Assembly (NCBI RefSeq): GCF_900103415.1
Contig: NZ_FMXB01000016.1
Location: 1 to 41,890, forward strand
Length of the DNA: 41,890 nucleotides
Reading direction: 5' to 3'
Origin: Methanobrevibacter millerae
GTDB taxonomy: Archaea > Methanobacteriota > Methanobacteria > Methanobacteriales > Methanobacteriaceae
How positions within the stretch are numbered: the first letter of the stretch is position 1; every line of letters begins with the position of its first letter. A program made the position numbers and the translations under genes. This document shows positions 32,749 to 41,890 of the stretch, one piece after another. The notes below the pieces were generated by a model. It saw nothing but the letters and a program-made list of their open reading frames with translations. It was not told where the DNA came from and ran no database searches.

Positions 32749-35700
32749 TATTGTAATTGTGTTTGAAATTCTTAAGTCATCATACTCTGAAGTGATGATG
32801 TACTCGCCGGCCATTAGGTTAATGTTTAACCTTGCTATTCCGTTGGAATCTGTAGTGCGGTTATAGAACACACCATTGATATTGAAAGTTACTGAAACTC
32901 CAGCCAACGGATTACCCTGACCATCTAAGACAGTAACATTAAATGTTGAACCATCCTTGTAGGTCATTTCCAAATCCTCAGCTTCCAAAGTTGGCAATAC
33001 CGTGATGTTGTATGACATCTGAAGGCCCGTTAACGGATCTAAAGCCGTTAGGATGTACTCGCCAGGGTTCAGGTTGATGTTCAAGCGAGCAGTACCGTTT
33101 TCGTTGGTCACTCTGGTGTAAAATACGCCGTTGATGTTCATGGTAATGTTCTTGCCAGCCACAGGATTACCTTGACCGTCAATTAATGTAACGTAGAACT
33201 GAGAGGCGTTTCTGAAGTATTTAACCAGGTTTTCAGCAATTAACGTAGGCAATACAGTAATAGTATTTTCAACTGTCGTGCCGTTGAAAGTGGTTTTTAT
33301 CGTGTAGTTGCCCGGATTTAAGTTAATGGCTATTGAAGCAGTTCCGTTTTCATCACTGATTCTGTTATATGTTCCACCATTGATTTCAAACGTAACGGTT
33401 TGGTTGGCAACGCCGATATTAGCCTCAAATTTGGAATCGTTTTTATAGATTTTTACCAAATCCTGAGTGTAGATAGGTAAATCCACAGTGTAGACTTTTA
33501 AACAAGCCAATATTCCATCATCATATGCATCACCCCAATTTACACCATCAAGAGATATGAAAGAAAGATTTTGAGTATAATGTACTCTCTCATCAGCTAT
33601 TGCAATGAAAGGAATGGTATTTGAAAGTATTTTAGCTTTGAAAACATCCCCTTTTTTGATTGGTATGTAACTGTCTAATTTGATTGTGTGGTAACCGCAA
33701 TATGGAGACACACCCTCCTGAGTTAATTTCAATTCGTCGTTTACATAAATTTCAACCGTATAATTGACATTGGCCTTATTGAAGTATGTTCCAACAGCTG
33801 CAATCGCATCATTGTCTTGTGCTTCATACTGATTGAAATAACCCCTATTTCCTTCACCCTGCAGAAAAGAGCCTGCCCAGGCAATATCATATTGATAGTT
33901 CTTATTATACGGCACAGTATTCTCAAATATTATTGCAGTCGCATATTCAGTTAATGAACCGGATGCAACAAAGGATTTATCATAATATGAAACGTAGAGG
34001 TATCCATTGTCTCCCCAGCCAGATCCCCAGCTGTTTTTGATAATCCATGCGCCATCGCCCGGAGGCGTAATCAGGAAGTTTTCTTTCGGATAATTGTCAT
34101 CCCATCCAACAACTGAAACTTCATGATTTGATGGTGTGGACACATTAACGTACTGTGCATTGGTTTCTGGATTGAAGTAAGGATTTGCCTGGTCAAATGT
34201 GGACTGTCCGAAATAACCCACATCCAAAGCGCCATATTTGATTATAGCCTCTTTCATTTGTGTACCGTTAGGGACTTCATTAGGAACGAACATCACATCC
34301 TGAACATGAACATCCTGCAAAGTTGAGATATGCGGTGAAATCTTTCCCATTTCATCAAACGGATTTGCATCTTCTATGAATGCACCAAGCCAGCTTACCA
34401 GATAAGCTGCAGCAGCTGCATTATATGCTCCCTCATAAAGGTCTTTAGACCCCCAAACTGAATATTTTAGCAGGGCGTTTCGCATGCTGTTTTCTGAAAG
34501 ATCAGAGAGAATGCCTGTAGCTTTTAATAATGATGATTCTAAAGCACTTGTCATTCCGAATGTCCAGCAGGCACCGATCCATCCTTGATTTTTAACTGGA
34601 GACACCCATCCCCAATCACGTAAATCGAATCTGGACGGAAGAGTGTTAACATTAATGCTATTGTTAAGCAATGTCAATTGCAGACCCGGAGTACCCATTA
34701 TTGTTGCAAAATACGTATTGTTGGTTGAGATATTATCATCATTGATGAAAGTGTTGTTTTCGCTTATATTGGATTCTCCATCGAAAAAGGTGTAGATAGG
34801 ATTTATATTGTTTTCAAATAGGGAATTCTTAATGTCATATGATGTATCATATGCATAGACTGCGCTTCCTGCACTTGCAGTGTTATTGATAAAGTTAACA
34901 TGATTAATACTTATTGTACTCATGTCAAAGAATACTGCACCGCCATAGGTCGGATAATCCTGGTCATTCAATTTAACACCATTTGAAGTGAAATTACAAT
35001 TATTGATTTCAGTGTCTGTGTATGAAAGATATACTGCACCCCCATTGAAGGTGGCGTGACTGTTAATGAACTCGGAATTGCTTAGCAAAAATTTTCCGCC
35101 TAACTGGACATATGCTCCGCCAAATCCTGAATATGTGTCCCTAAATACGCTGTCAATTAATGTTACATTGCCATCTGATTCATCTTCCCCGATAATATCT
35201 GCAAAAACTGCTCCGCCATTGTTGGTGGAAGTAGTGTTTGTAAATTCACAGTTTTCAATATATAATTCACCACCATTTCTAAGACCTACAGCACCGGCAG
35301 TCAAATTGGCGTTTAAATTAATGAATTTGGAATTCCTGATTGTTGCTGATTTAACATTTTTAAAGAATAATGCAGCAGCATAAGAAGAGCTACTATTACT
35401 AAAAGTAACGTTTTCAACGTAGATTATGGAATTTTTAAAAGCAACAATTTGTGAATACCTATTGAAGACATTTGAACTTAAATCACTATTGTAAATGTTT
35501 AGTTTACCTTTCTCAACAAATATTGATGAACCTGCATCGGCATAATTGTCAATGAAAAGAGAATCATTACAGTTAAGGGTTACATCCCCGTAAAGCCCTA
35601 CAGCTCCACCTTGTTTAGATGCATAATTGTCAGAGAAAGTAACATTGTTTAATATTAATGATCCGGCAGCATAGATTGCTCCGCCTTTTTCAGCATTACC

Positions 35701-36060
35701 TCCGGTTAAAACTAAATTGCTTAATGTTACGTTGTTTGCAGTGATGTTGAATATTCTTGATTGGTTTTTTGCGTCAATTGTGCGGCCGTTACCGTTAAGG
35801 ACAAAATTATCCTTAGCAATAACAATTCCAGTATTGTTGTCAGTTGCATTGTTGAAGGCATAGTCCCTGGTTAAATCCAAAGTCATGCCCGCATTTTCTA
35901 TTTCATCGGCCAAATCTGTGAATGAAGCTTCATCCACCATATATATGTCTTCCTGAGCATCATTACTTATAATCTCCTCGGAAATGTCGTCTGCTGCACA
36001 AACAGCCCCCACCGATATGATTAAAATAAGCATGACGATTATAATCTTTAAGACCTTCAT
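32740..36060 (-). CDS. Adhesin-like protein with C1 (papain) peptidase domain
   Basis: The protein has 1106 residues and is secreted: MKVLKIIIVMLILIISVGAV then CAADD is a signal peptide. A right-handed beta-helix covers about 60-460 (repeats of GGAVF, NSEF, NCNFTSN). A papain-like peptidase follows (about 475-700): FDLRDWGWVSPVKNQGWIG, catalytic C498-W-T-F, His near 645 in NHEVSVVGWDD, Asn near 677 in KNSWGSGWGD. Next comes a lectin-like beta region (VPYNKNYQYD..., VEIYVNDELKLTQEGVSPY). Last are three Ig-like repeats of about 85 residues (each with FxVTLxDGQGNP and NING-x-F/Y-xR). No membrane anchor or sorting signal is visible at the end, so attachment to the cell is unexplained. Start ATG 36060 follows TGTGATA. 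It probably acts outside the cell in adhesion or cleavage of host or partner proteins. Confidence 0.9.
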   Translation of the reverse strand: MKVLKIIIVMLILIISVGAVCAADDISEEIISNDAQEDIYMVDEASFTDLADEIENAGMTLDLTRDYAFNNATDNNTGIVIAKDNFVLNGNGRTIDAKNQSRIFNITANNVTLSNLVLTGGNAEKGGAIYAAGSLILNNVTFSDNYASKQGGAVGLYGDVTLNCNDSLFIDNYADAGSSIFVEKGKLNIYNSDLSSNVFNRYSQIVAFKNSIIYVENVTFSNSSSSYAAALFFKNVKSATIRNSKFINLNANLTAGAVGLRNGGELYIENCEFTNTTSTNNGGAVFADIIGEDESDGNVTLIDSVFRDTYSGFGGAYVQLGGKFLLSNSEFINSHATFNGGAVYLSYTDTEINNCNFTSNGVKLNDQDYPTYGGAVFFDMSTISINHVNFINNTASAGSAVYAYDTSYDIKNSLFENNINPIYTFFDGESNISENNTFINDDNISTNNTYFATIMGTPGLQLTLLNNSINVNTLPSRFDLRDWGWVSPVKNQGWIGACWTFGMTSALESSLLKATGILSDLSENSMRNALLKYSVWGSKDLYEGAYNAAAAAYLVSWLGAFIEDANPFDEMGKISPHISTLQDVHVQDVMFVPNEVPNGTQMKEAIIKYGALDVGYFGQSTFDQANPYFNPETNAQYVNVSTPSNHEVSVVGWDDNYPKENFLITPPGDGAWIIKNSWGSGWGDNGYLYVSYYDKSFVASGSLTEYATAIIFENTVPYNKNYQYDIAWAGSFLQGEGNRGYFNQYEAQDNDAIAAVGTYFNKANVNYTVEIYVNDELKLTQEGVSPYCGYHTIKLDSYIPIKKGDVFKAKILSNTIPFIAIADERVHYTQNLSFISLDGVNWGDAYDDGILACLKVYTVDLPIYTQDLVKIYKNDSKFEANIGVANQTVTFEINGGTYNRISDENGTASIAINLNPGNYTIKTTFNGTTVENTITVLPTLIAENLVKYFRNASQFYVTLIDGQGNPVAGKNITMNINGVFYTRVTNENGTARLNINLNPGEYILTALDPLTGLQMSYNITVLPTLEAEDLEMTYKDGSTFNVTVLDGQGNPLAGVSVTFNINGVFYNRTTDSNGIARLNINLMAGEYIITSEYDDLRISNTITIKD

Positions 36061-36175
36061 AATTATCACAATATAAATTTATGTAAAAAATCAGTATTTA
36101 AGTATTTATATTTGGATTTCAGTGATTAATATGTATTAAATTATTAAAAAAAGAAAAAGAAAGGATTAAAATTAA

Positions 36176-39100
36176 TTAACCCTTGATTGTTATTGTATTT
36201 GAAATTTTTAAGTCATCATACTCGGAAGTAATGATGTACTCGCCAGCCATCAGGTTGATGTTTAATCTGGCTATTCCGTTGGAATCTGTTGTACGGTTGT
36301 AGAACACACCGTTGATGTTGAAAGTTACTGAAACTCCAGCCAATGGATTGCCTTGACCATCCAGAACGGTTACGTTGAATGTTGAGCCGTCCTTGTAGTT
36401 CATTTCCAAATCATCAGCTTCCAATATGGATAAAACCGTGATGTTATAGGACATCTGAAGACCAGTTAAAGGATCAATAGCTGTCAGGATGTACTCGCCA
36501 GGGTTCAGGTTGATGTTCAAGCGAGCAGTACCGTTTTCATTGGTCACTCTGGTGTAGAACACACCGTTGATGTTCATGGTAACGTTTTGTCCTGCTACAG
36601 GATTACCTTGACCATCAATTAATGTAACGTAGAACTGTGAAGCGTTCCTGAAGTATTTAACCAGATTGTCAGCAATTAATGTAGGCAATACAGTAATGCT
36701 ATTTTCAACAGTCGTGCCGTTGAATGTAGTTTTTATCGTGTATTCGCCAGGGTTTAAGTTAATAGCTATTCTGGCAGTTCCGTTTTCATCACTGGTTCTG
36801 TTATAGGTTCCGCCATTAACCTCAAACGTAACGGTTTGGTTGGCAACACCGATATTAGCCTCAAATTTGGAATCGTTTTTATAGATTTTTACCAGATCTT
36901 CAGTGTAGAACGGTATAGCAACAGTGTAGACTTTCAGAGATGCGATATAACCTAAGTCATAAGCGTCTTCCCATGTTTCCCCATCCTTACAGACATATGA
37001 CATGCCATTAGTGAAATGGACTCTAGTATCATCCAAGAGGATGTATGGCACCCAATTTGAAGTTATTTTTGCTTTGAAGATATCTCCTGCTTTGATTGGA
37101 ATGTACTCATCCAGTTTGATTGTGTGGTAACCCAGATATGGAGATACTCCTTCCTGAGTTAATTTTAACACATCATTTACATAGATTTCAACGGTATAAT
37201 TGATACCGCTTCCATTGAAGTATGTTCCGACAGCTGCAATTGCATCGGTTTCCAGTGCTTCAAAGACATTCATATAACTTATAGTTCCATTTCCCGCTTC
37301 AGAATTGGAAATCCATACCAAATCATATTGATAATTTTTATTGTACGGAACGGTATTTTCAATTATCGGTACAGCAGCATAGTTTGCAATCATTCCAGGA
37401 GTATATGCGAGGAGTGACTGGTCATAATATGAAACATACATGCAACCGTGGTCTCCGAAATCAGGACCCCAGCTGTTTTTAATAATCCATGCGCCATCTC
37501 CAGGAGGAGTAACCAGGAATTTTTCTTTTGGGAAATTGTCGTCCCATCCAATAATGGCAACTTCATGGTTTGCACTTTCAGGCACATTTACATATTGTGC
37601 ATATGTTTCTTCATTATAATAAGGGGATTCCTCATCATATGAGGATTGTCCGAAATAAGACACGTCCAGAGAACCGTATTTCAAAACAGCTTTTTTAATT
37701 TCTGTACCGTTAGGGATTTCATTATTAGGTACGAATATGAGGTCTTGAACATGGATGTTTGGACCTGTTAAGTTTACTGCTGTAATTTTACCGAGTTCGT
37801 CATAGGTATCTGCATCATATGGGATTGCTCCAAGCCAGCTTAACAGGTAACTTACGGAAGCAAGATTGTATCCTCCTTCAAATACTTCGTAAATACCGTA
37901 AGGTGAATATTTCATCACGAGTTTCATGTTATTCATTGAAGTATCATATTTAACATCTGTAGCTTTCAGCAATGCTGATTCCAGGCTACCCGTCATTCCA
38001 AATGTCCAGCAAGCATTCATCCATCCCTGGTCTCTGACTGTTGACACCCATCCCCAGTCACGTAAATCAAATTTGGATGGAAGAGCAGCAACATTAATGG
38101 TATTGTTATGCAATGTTAATTCAATGCCTTCTCCAACCACTACCGTCAGATAATACGTATTGTTGGTTGAGATGTCGTCATTTACAAGAGTATTGTTTTC
38201 TAAACTGCATTCCTTATCGAAAACAGAATAAATGGCATTTGTATTGTTTTCAAATAATGTGTTCTTAATGTTATATGACGTATCGTATGCATATATTGCA
38301 TTACCGTCGGCTGCGAGGTTATTTATAAATCTGGAATCGGTTATGTTTAATGTACTGATATCACTGTATATTGCTCCACCGTAGGTTGGATAATCATCAA
38401 TCAATTCAACGCCATCTGAATCGAAAGTACAATTGCTGATTGCGCTGTCTACAAATGAAAGATAAATTGCTCCTCCATAATATTTGGCGTGAGTGTTTAT
38501 GAATTGGGTATTGTTTAGCCAGAATTTTCCTGCCAATTGGATATATGCTCCACCAAATTCGGAATATGTGTCCTTAAATACGCTGTCAAGTATGGTCACA
38601 TTACCTTCGGAAAGAGCTGATCCTGCGATGTCCACATAAACGGCTCCCGCATTTTTAGAGGAGGTAGTGTTTATGAATTCACAATTTTCAATATAGAGTT
38701 CACCGCCATCCCTAAGGCTCACTGCACCTGCACTCTTATTGGCTTTCAGATTATTAAATTTGGAATTCAATATTCTGGCTTTAGCACCCGTAAGATATAC
38801 TGCCGGTGAATAGTCTGTAATAATATTTTCAAAAGTAGCATTATCTATATAAACAGATGAACCGGTGTGACCGTAAATTTGACCTGCTTTGGCAAATCTT
38901 TGTGAAGTTAAGTATGCATTGTAAAGGTCCAGCTCACCTTTCTGAACAAATATTGCGCCTCTCTCACCGGCATTGTCAATGAATTTTGAATTGTTACAGA
39001 CAAGAGTTGAATCCCCGTAAAGCCCTATGGCTCCACCGATACTTCCATTATTGTTAATGAAAGTAAAATTGTCAAATATTAATGATGAACCGGTGGCATA

Positions 39101-41890
39101 TATCGCTCCGCCTTTTTGAGCATTACCGTTGATTAAAACCAAATCCTTTAATGTAACGTTGTTTGCTGTAATGTTGAATATTCTTGATAGGTTTTTTGCG
39201 TCAAGTATGTGGCCGTTACCGTTAAGGACAAAATTATCCTTGTTGATTAAAACTCCAGTATTATTATCGGTTTCATTGTAGAATGAATAATCGTCGTCCA
39301 GAGTCAGATATTGTCCTGCCGCATTAATGAGTCTTTCCAATTCCGTAAATGTATTGTTTTTGTTTGAATCCGCAACAGTGTAGACTTTTAGACATACAAT
39401 ATAACCTGAGTCATAGGTATCTTTCATAGATTCTCCGTCGAAGGATATGAATGAGAGATTTTGAGTGTAATGTGGCCTGACATCAGTTAAGTTAACGGTT
39501 GGTGCGACATTTGAAGTTATTGCTGCTTTGAAAACATCACCTTCTTTAATTGGTATGTATTCATTTAACTTGATTGTGTGGTAACCGTAGTATGGTGACA
39601 CCCCGGTTTGAGTCAGTTTCAATTCGTCGTTTACATAAATTTCAACCGTATAATCGTTGCCTTCCTTATTGAAGTATGTTCCGACAGCCGCAATCAAATC
39701 ATCGTCCAATGCTTCAAATACATTCATATAACTTACATTTTGATTGCCGGATTTGAACTCTGTTCCCCACATGAGACTATATTGATAGTTTTTATTGTAT
39801 GGTTCGGTATTTTCAATAATTATTGAAGTGGCATAATTTGACACGTCTTTAGAATTCATTAATGTCTTATCGTAATATGAAACATAGAGGAATCCATTGT
39901 CTCCCCATTCTGTACTATAACTGTTTTTTACAATCCATGCGCCGTTGCCCGGAGGCGTGATTAGGAAGTTGCTTGCATTATAATTATCATCCCATCCTAC
40001 AATTGAAACATCATGATTTGGACCTTCAGGCGTGTCGACATATTGTGCATGGGTTTCTGGATTATAATAAGGATTTACTTCATCATATGTTGATTGACCG
40101 AAAAAGGACACATCTATGGAACCGTATTTCATGATTGCCAATTTGAGCTGTGTGCCGTTTGGTATCTCAATGTTCGGTGTAAACATCACATCCTGAACAT
40201 GGACATCATTCAGGGTTGTGATTACAGGTGAAATTTTTCCAACTTCATCATAGGTATCCGCATCCTGTGTGAATGCTCCAAGCCAGCTTAACAAATAAGC
40301 TGTGGAAAGAATGTTGGCTCCAAATTCTCCTGTTCCGCCGCAACCGTAAATTGAATATTGGATCATGGTATTCTGCATGTTATTTTCTGAAAAATCAGTT
40401 GTGATGTTTGCAGCTTTCAGTAATGCTGATTCCAAGGTACCAATCATTCCGAATGTCCAGCAGGCACCCATCCAACCCTGATTTTTAACGGATGAAACCC
40501 ATCCATAATCACGTAAATCAAATTTATCTGGAATGTCAGTGATATTGATGGTATTGTTAAGCAATACCAATTGCATGCCTTGTCCAATTATTATTGTTTC
40601 ATAATATGTGTTGTTTAGTGAGAGATTACCGTCATTAACATAATCATTGTTTTCTAAAACAGATTCTCCATCGAAAACAGTGTAGATAGGGTTCGTATTG
40701 TTTTCAAATGTTGAATTTCTGATGTTGTATGATGTATCGTATGCATATATTGCGCTTCCTGCACTTGCCCCATTATTGAAAAATTTAGAATCATTTATAT
40801 TTAGTGTGCTCTTATCAGAGAATATTGCACCGCCATATGTCAGATATCCTTCAATAATGCTGACTCCATTTGAATCAAAGGTACAATTATTGATTTCAGT
40901 ATTTGTATATGAAAGGTAAATCACACCTCCATTATATTCAGCATGAGAGTTTATGAATTCAGTATTCTTTAACACGAAATCTCCGCTCAATTGGACATAT
41001 GCTCCACCAAATTCAGAATAGGTGTCCTTAAATTTGGTACCGATTATGGTCACATTACCTGCATATTCCTTATCTCCAGCAACATCAGCAAAAATGGCAC
41101 CTCCATTTTTAGAAGAAGTAACATTTTCGAATTCACAATTTTCAATATATATTTCTCCGCCGGATTTAGTAGCAATTGCACCTGCAGTAATATTGGCTTT
41201 CAAATCAATGAATTTGGAATTGACTATTGAAGCTTTTTTAGCATATTTAATATATATCGCCGGTGCATAAGATGCAGTAATATTGGTAAAAGTAGTGTTT
41301 TCTATATAAACTTCAGCATGTGAAAAGTCAATTTGGGAACCTTTAGCGGAATTTTTTGAGGTAAAACTTGAATTGTAAAGTTTCACTTCACTACTCTCAG
41401 CAACAATGGATGAACCACTTTCGGCAAAATTATCAATAAATATACAATTAGAAATAATAAATGCACCTTCCCTAATTCCTAAAGCTCCCCCCTCTTTGTT
41501 TGCATGATTGCTAATGAAGGTAACATTATTTAATGTTAGTGTTCCAACAGCACGTATTCCACCACAATTTGCGGAATTACCGTTGATTAAAATCAAATCA
41601 TTTAATGTTATGTTATTTCCGTTAATGGTGAATAGTCTTGATTGATTGTTTCCATCTATTGTGCGGCCGTTACCGTTAAGGACAAAATTATCCTTAGCAA
41701 TAACAATACCATTACTGTCATCAGTCGCATTGTTGAAGGCATAGTCCTTGGTTAAATCCAAAGTCGTGCCAGTATTATTTATTTCATCAGTCAAATCGGT
41801 GAATGAAGCTTCATCCACCATATACATGTCTTCCTGACCGTCATCACTTATAATCTCATCGGAAATGTCGTCTGCTGCGCAGACTGCCCC
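36176..41890 (-). CDS. Adhesin-like protein with two C1 peptidase modules (5' end beyond window)
   Basis: There are 1904 codons in the window, and the frame is open at the edge. The first residues, GAVCAADDISDEI, match the end of the neighbour's signal peptide, so only about 20 residues are missing. The order is beta-helix, C1 peptidase, lectin-like region, then the same three again, then three Ig-like repeats. Peptidase 1 has its Cys near base 40,460, His in PNHDVSIVGWDD and Asn in KNSYS. Peptidase 2 has its Cys near base 38,010, His in ANHEVAIIGWDD and Asn in KNSWG. Both seem complete. Helix 2 restarts abruptly with FTELERLINAAGQYLTLDDD, the point of duplication. The Ig-like part is nearly identical to that of the gene downstream. 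It ends TITIKG without an anchor. Confidence 0.9.
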   Translation of the reverse strand, partial: GAVCAADDISDEIISDDGQEDMYMVDEASFTDLTDEINNTGTTLDLTKDYAFNNATDDSNGIVIAKDNFVLNGNGRTIDGNNQSRLFTINGNNITLNDLILINGNSANCGGIRAVGTLTLNNVTFISNHANKEGGALGIREGAFIISNCIFIDNFAESGSSIVAESSEVKLYNSSFTSKNSAKGSQIDFSHAEVYIENTTFTNITASYAPAIYIKYAKKASIVNSKFIDLKANITAGAIATKSGGEIYIENCEFENVTSSKNGGAIFADVAGDKEYAGNVTIIGTKFKDTYSEFGGAYVQLSGDFVLKNTEFINSHAEYNGGVIYLSYTNTEINNCTFDSNGVSIIEGYLTYGGAIFSDKSTLNINDSKFFNNGASAGSAIYAYDTSYNIRNSTFENNTNPIYTVFDGESVLENNDYVNDGNLSLNNTYYETIIIGQGMQLVLLNNTINITDIPDKFDLRDYGWVSSVKNQGWMGACWTFGMIGTLESALLKAANITTDFSENNMQNTMIQYSIYGCGGTGEFGANILSTAYLLSWLGAFTQDADTYDEVGKISPVITTLNDVHVQDVMFTPNIEIPNGTQLKLAIMKYGSIDVSFFGQSTYDEVNPYYNPETHAQYVDTPEGPNHDVSIVGWDDNYNASNFLITPPGNGAWIVKNSYSTEWGDNGFLYVSYYDKTLMNSKDVSNYATSIIIENTEPYNKNYQYSLMWGTEFKSGNQNVSYMNVFEALDDDLIAAVGTYFNKEGNDYTVEIYVNDELKLTQTGVSPYYGYHTIKLNEYIPIKEGDVFKAAITSNVAPTVNLTDVRPHYTQNLSFISFDGESMKDTYDSGYIVCLKVYTVADSNKNNTFTELERLINAAGQYLTLDDDYSFYNETDNNTGVLINKDNFVLNGNGHILDAKNLSRIFNITANNVTLKDLVLINGNAQKGGAIYATGSSLIFDNFTFINNNGSIGGAIGLYGDSTLVCNNSKFIDNAGERGAIFVQKGELDLYNAYLTSQRFAKAGQIYGHTGSSVYIDNATFENIITDYSPAVYLTGAKARILNSKFNNLKANKSAGAVSLRDGGELYIENCEFINTTSSKNAGAVYVDIAGSALSEGNVTILDSVFKDTYSEFGGAYIQLAGKFWLNNTQFINTHAKYYGGAIYLSFVDSAISNCTFDSDGVELIDDYPTYGGAIYSDISTLNITDSRFINNLAADGNAIYAYDTSYNIKNTLFENNTNAIYSVFDKECSLENNTLVNDDISTNNTYYLTVVVGEGIELTLHNNTINVAALPSKFDLRDWGWVSTVRDQGWMNACWTFGMTGSLESALLKATDVKYDTSMNNMKLVMKYSPYGIYEVFEGGYNLASVSYLLSWLGAIPYDADTYDELGKITAVNLTGPNIHVQDLIFVPNNEIPNGTEIKKAVLKYGSLDVSYFGQSSYDEESPYYNEETYAQYVNVPESANHEVAIIGWDDNFPKEKFLVTPPGDGAWIIKNSWGPDFGDHGCMYVSYYDQSLLAYTPGMIANYAAVPIIENTVPYNKNYQYDLVWISNSEAGNGTISYMNVFEALETDAIAAVGTYFNGSGINYTVEIYVNDVLKLTQEGVSPYLGYHTIKLDEYIPIKAGDIFKAKITSNWVPYILLDDTRVHFTNGMSYVCKDGETWEDAYDLGYIASLKVYTVAIPFYTEDLVKIYKNDSKFEANIGVANQTVTFEVNGGTYNRTSDENGTARIAINLNPGEYTIKTTFNGTTVENSITVLPTLIADNLVKYFRNASQFYVTLIDGQGNPVAGQNVTMNINGVFYTRVTNENGTARLNINLNPGEYILTAIDPLTGLQMSYNITVLSILEADDLEMNYKDGSTFNVTVLDGQGNPLAGVSVTFNINGVFYNRTTDSNGIARLNINLMAGEYIITSEYDDLKISNTITIKG

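Overview
The window looks like a chromosomal segment of a Methanobacteriales archaeon, most likely Methanobrevibacter. The evidence is a methanogenesis marker protein (mmp8), archaeal ThiC, a Cdc48/VAT ATPase, an archaeal ATP-dependent DNA ligase, BRE/TATA promoters, GGTGAT-type ribosome binding sites, an A+T-rich genome and very large secreted adhesin-like proteins that carry papain-type (C1) peptidase domains. The species is inferred; no marker gene here settles it.

Layout. 1-1.5 kb: remains of a truncated, frameshifted adhesin-like gene that ends at an IS605-like hairpin. 1.7-20 kb: a mostly housekeeping stretch of higher G+C. It holds a 2x[4Fe-4S] ferredoxin, a DUF2779 nuclease, a DUF308 membrane protein, a UbiB-family kinase, a double TMEM175-type channel, pyruvate kinase, an NSS transporter, VAT, a zinc-ribbon protein, a DEDD exonuclease, an EamA transporter, mmp8, and the tight run thiC - DNA ligase - zinc-ribbon protein. 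19.5-23.5 kb: a redox cluster. A dsbA-like thiol oxidoreductase overlaps a UPF0173 metallo-hydrolase on the minus strand. Diverging from them is an HxlR-type regulator followed by two Old-Yellow-Enzyme-like genes, the second frameshifted. Three copies of one dyad, GTAA-N8-TTACTT, sit exactly at the divergent promoter and before each OYE gene, so the cluster reads as one small regulon.

23.8-30.3 kb: an A+T-rich accessory zone with an orphan membrane protein, an AAA ATPase preceded by two 22-bp dyads, tRNA-Leu(CAG), a region rich in hairpins that may be a non-coding RNA, a RhuM-family pseudogene with three frameshifts, an HNH-endonuclease relic, an AIM24-family gene and a relic of an adhesin Ig-like repeat. 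30.3-32.7 kb: a DUF4013 membrane protein and a tandem pair of 6TM channel-like proteins, of which the second has lost the GYG-type selectivity filter. 32.7-41.9 kb: two minus-strand adhesin-like genes. One has a beta-helix, a C1 peptidase, a lectin-like region and three Ig-like repeats. The other duplicates the helix-peptidase-lectin unit and is cut only at its signal peptide by the window edge. Their C-terminal repeat regions are nearly identical.

The observations I rate highest are the HxlR/OYE regulon with its shared operator and altered active sites, the channel pair with one degenerate filter, and the structured, gene-free region beside tRNA-Leu. Several genes carry single-base indels. 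These may be true decay or assembly error, and raw reads would decide.
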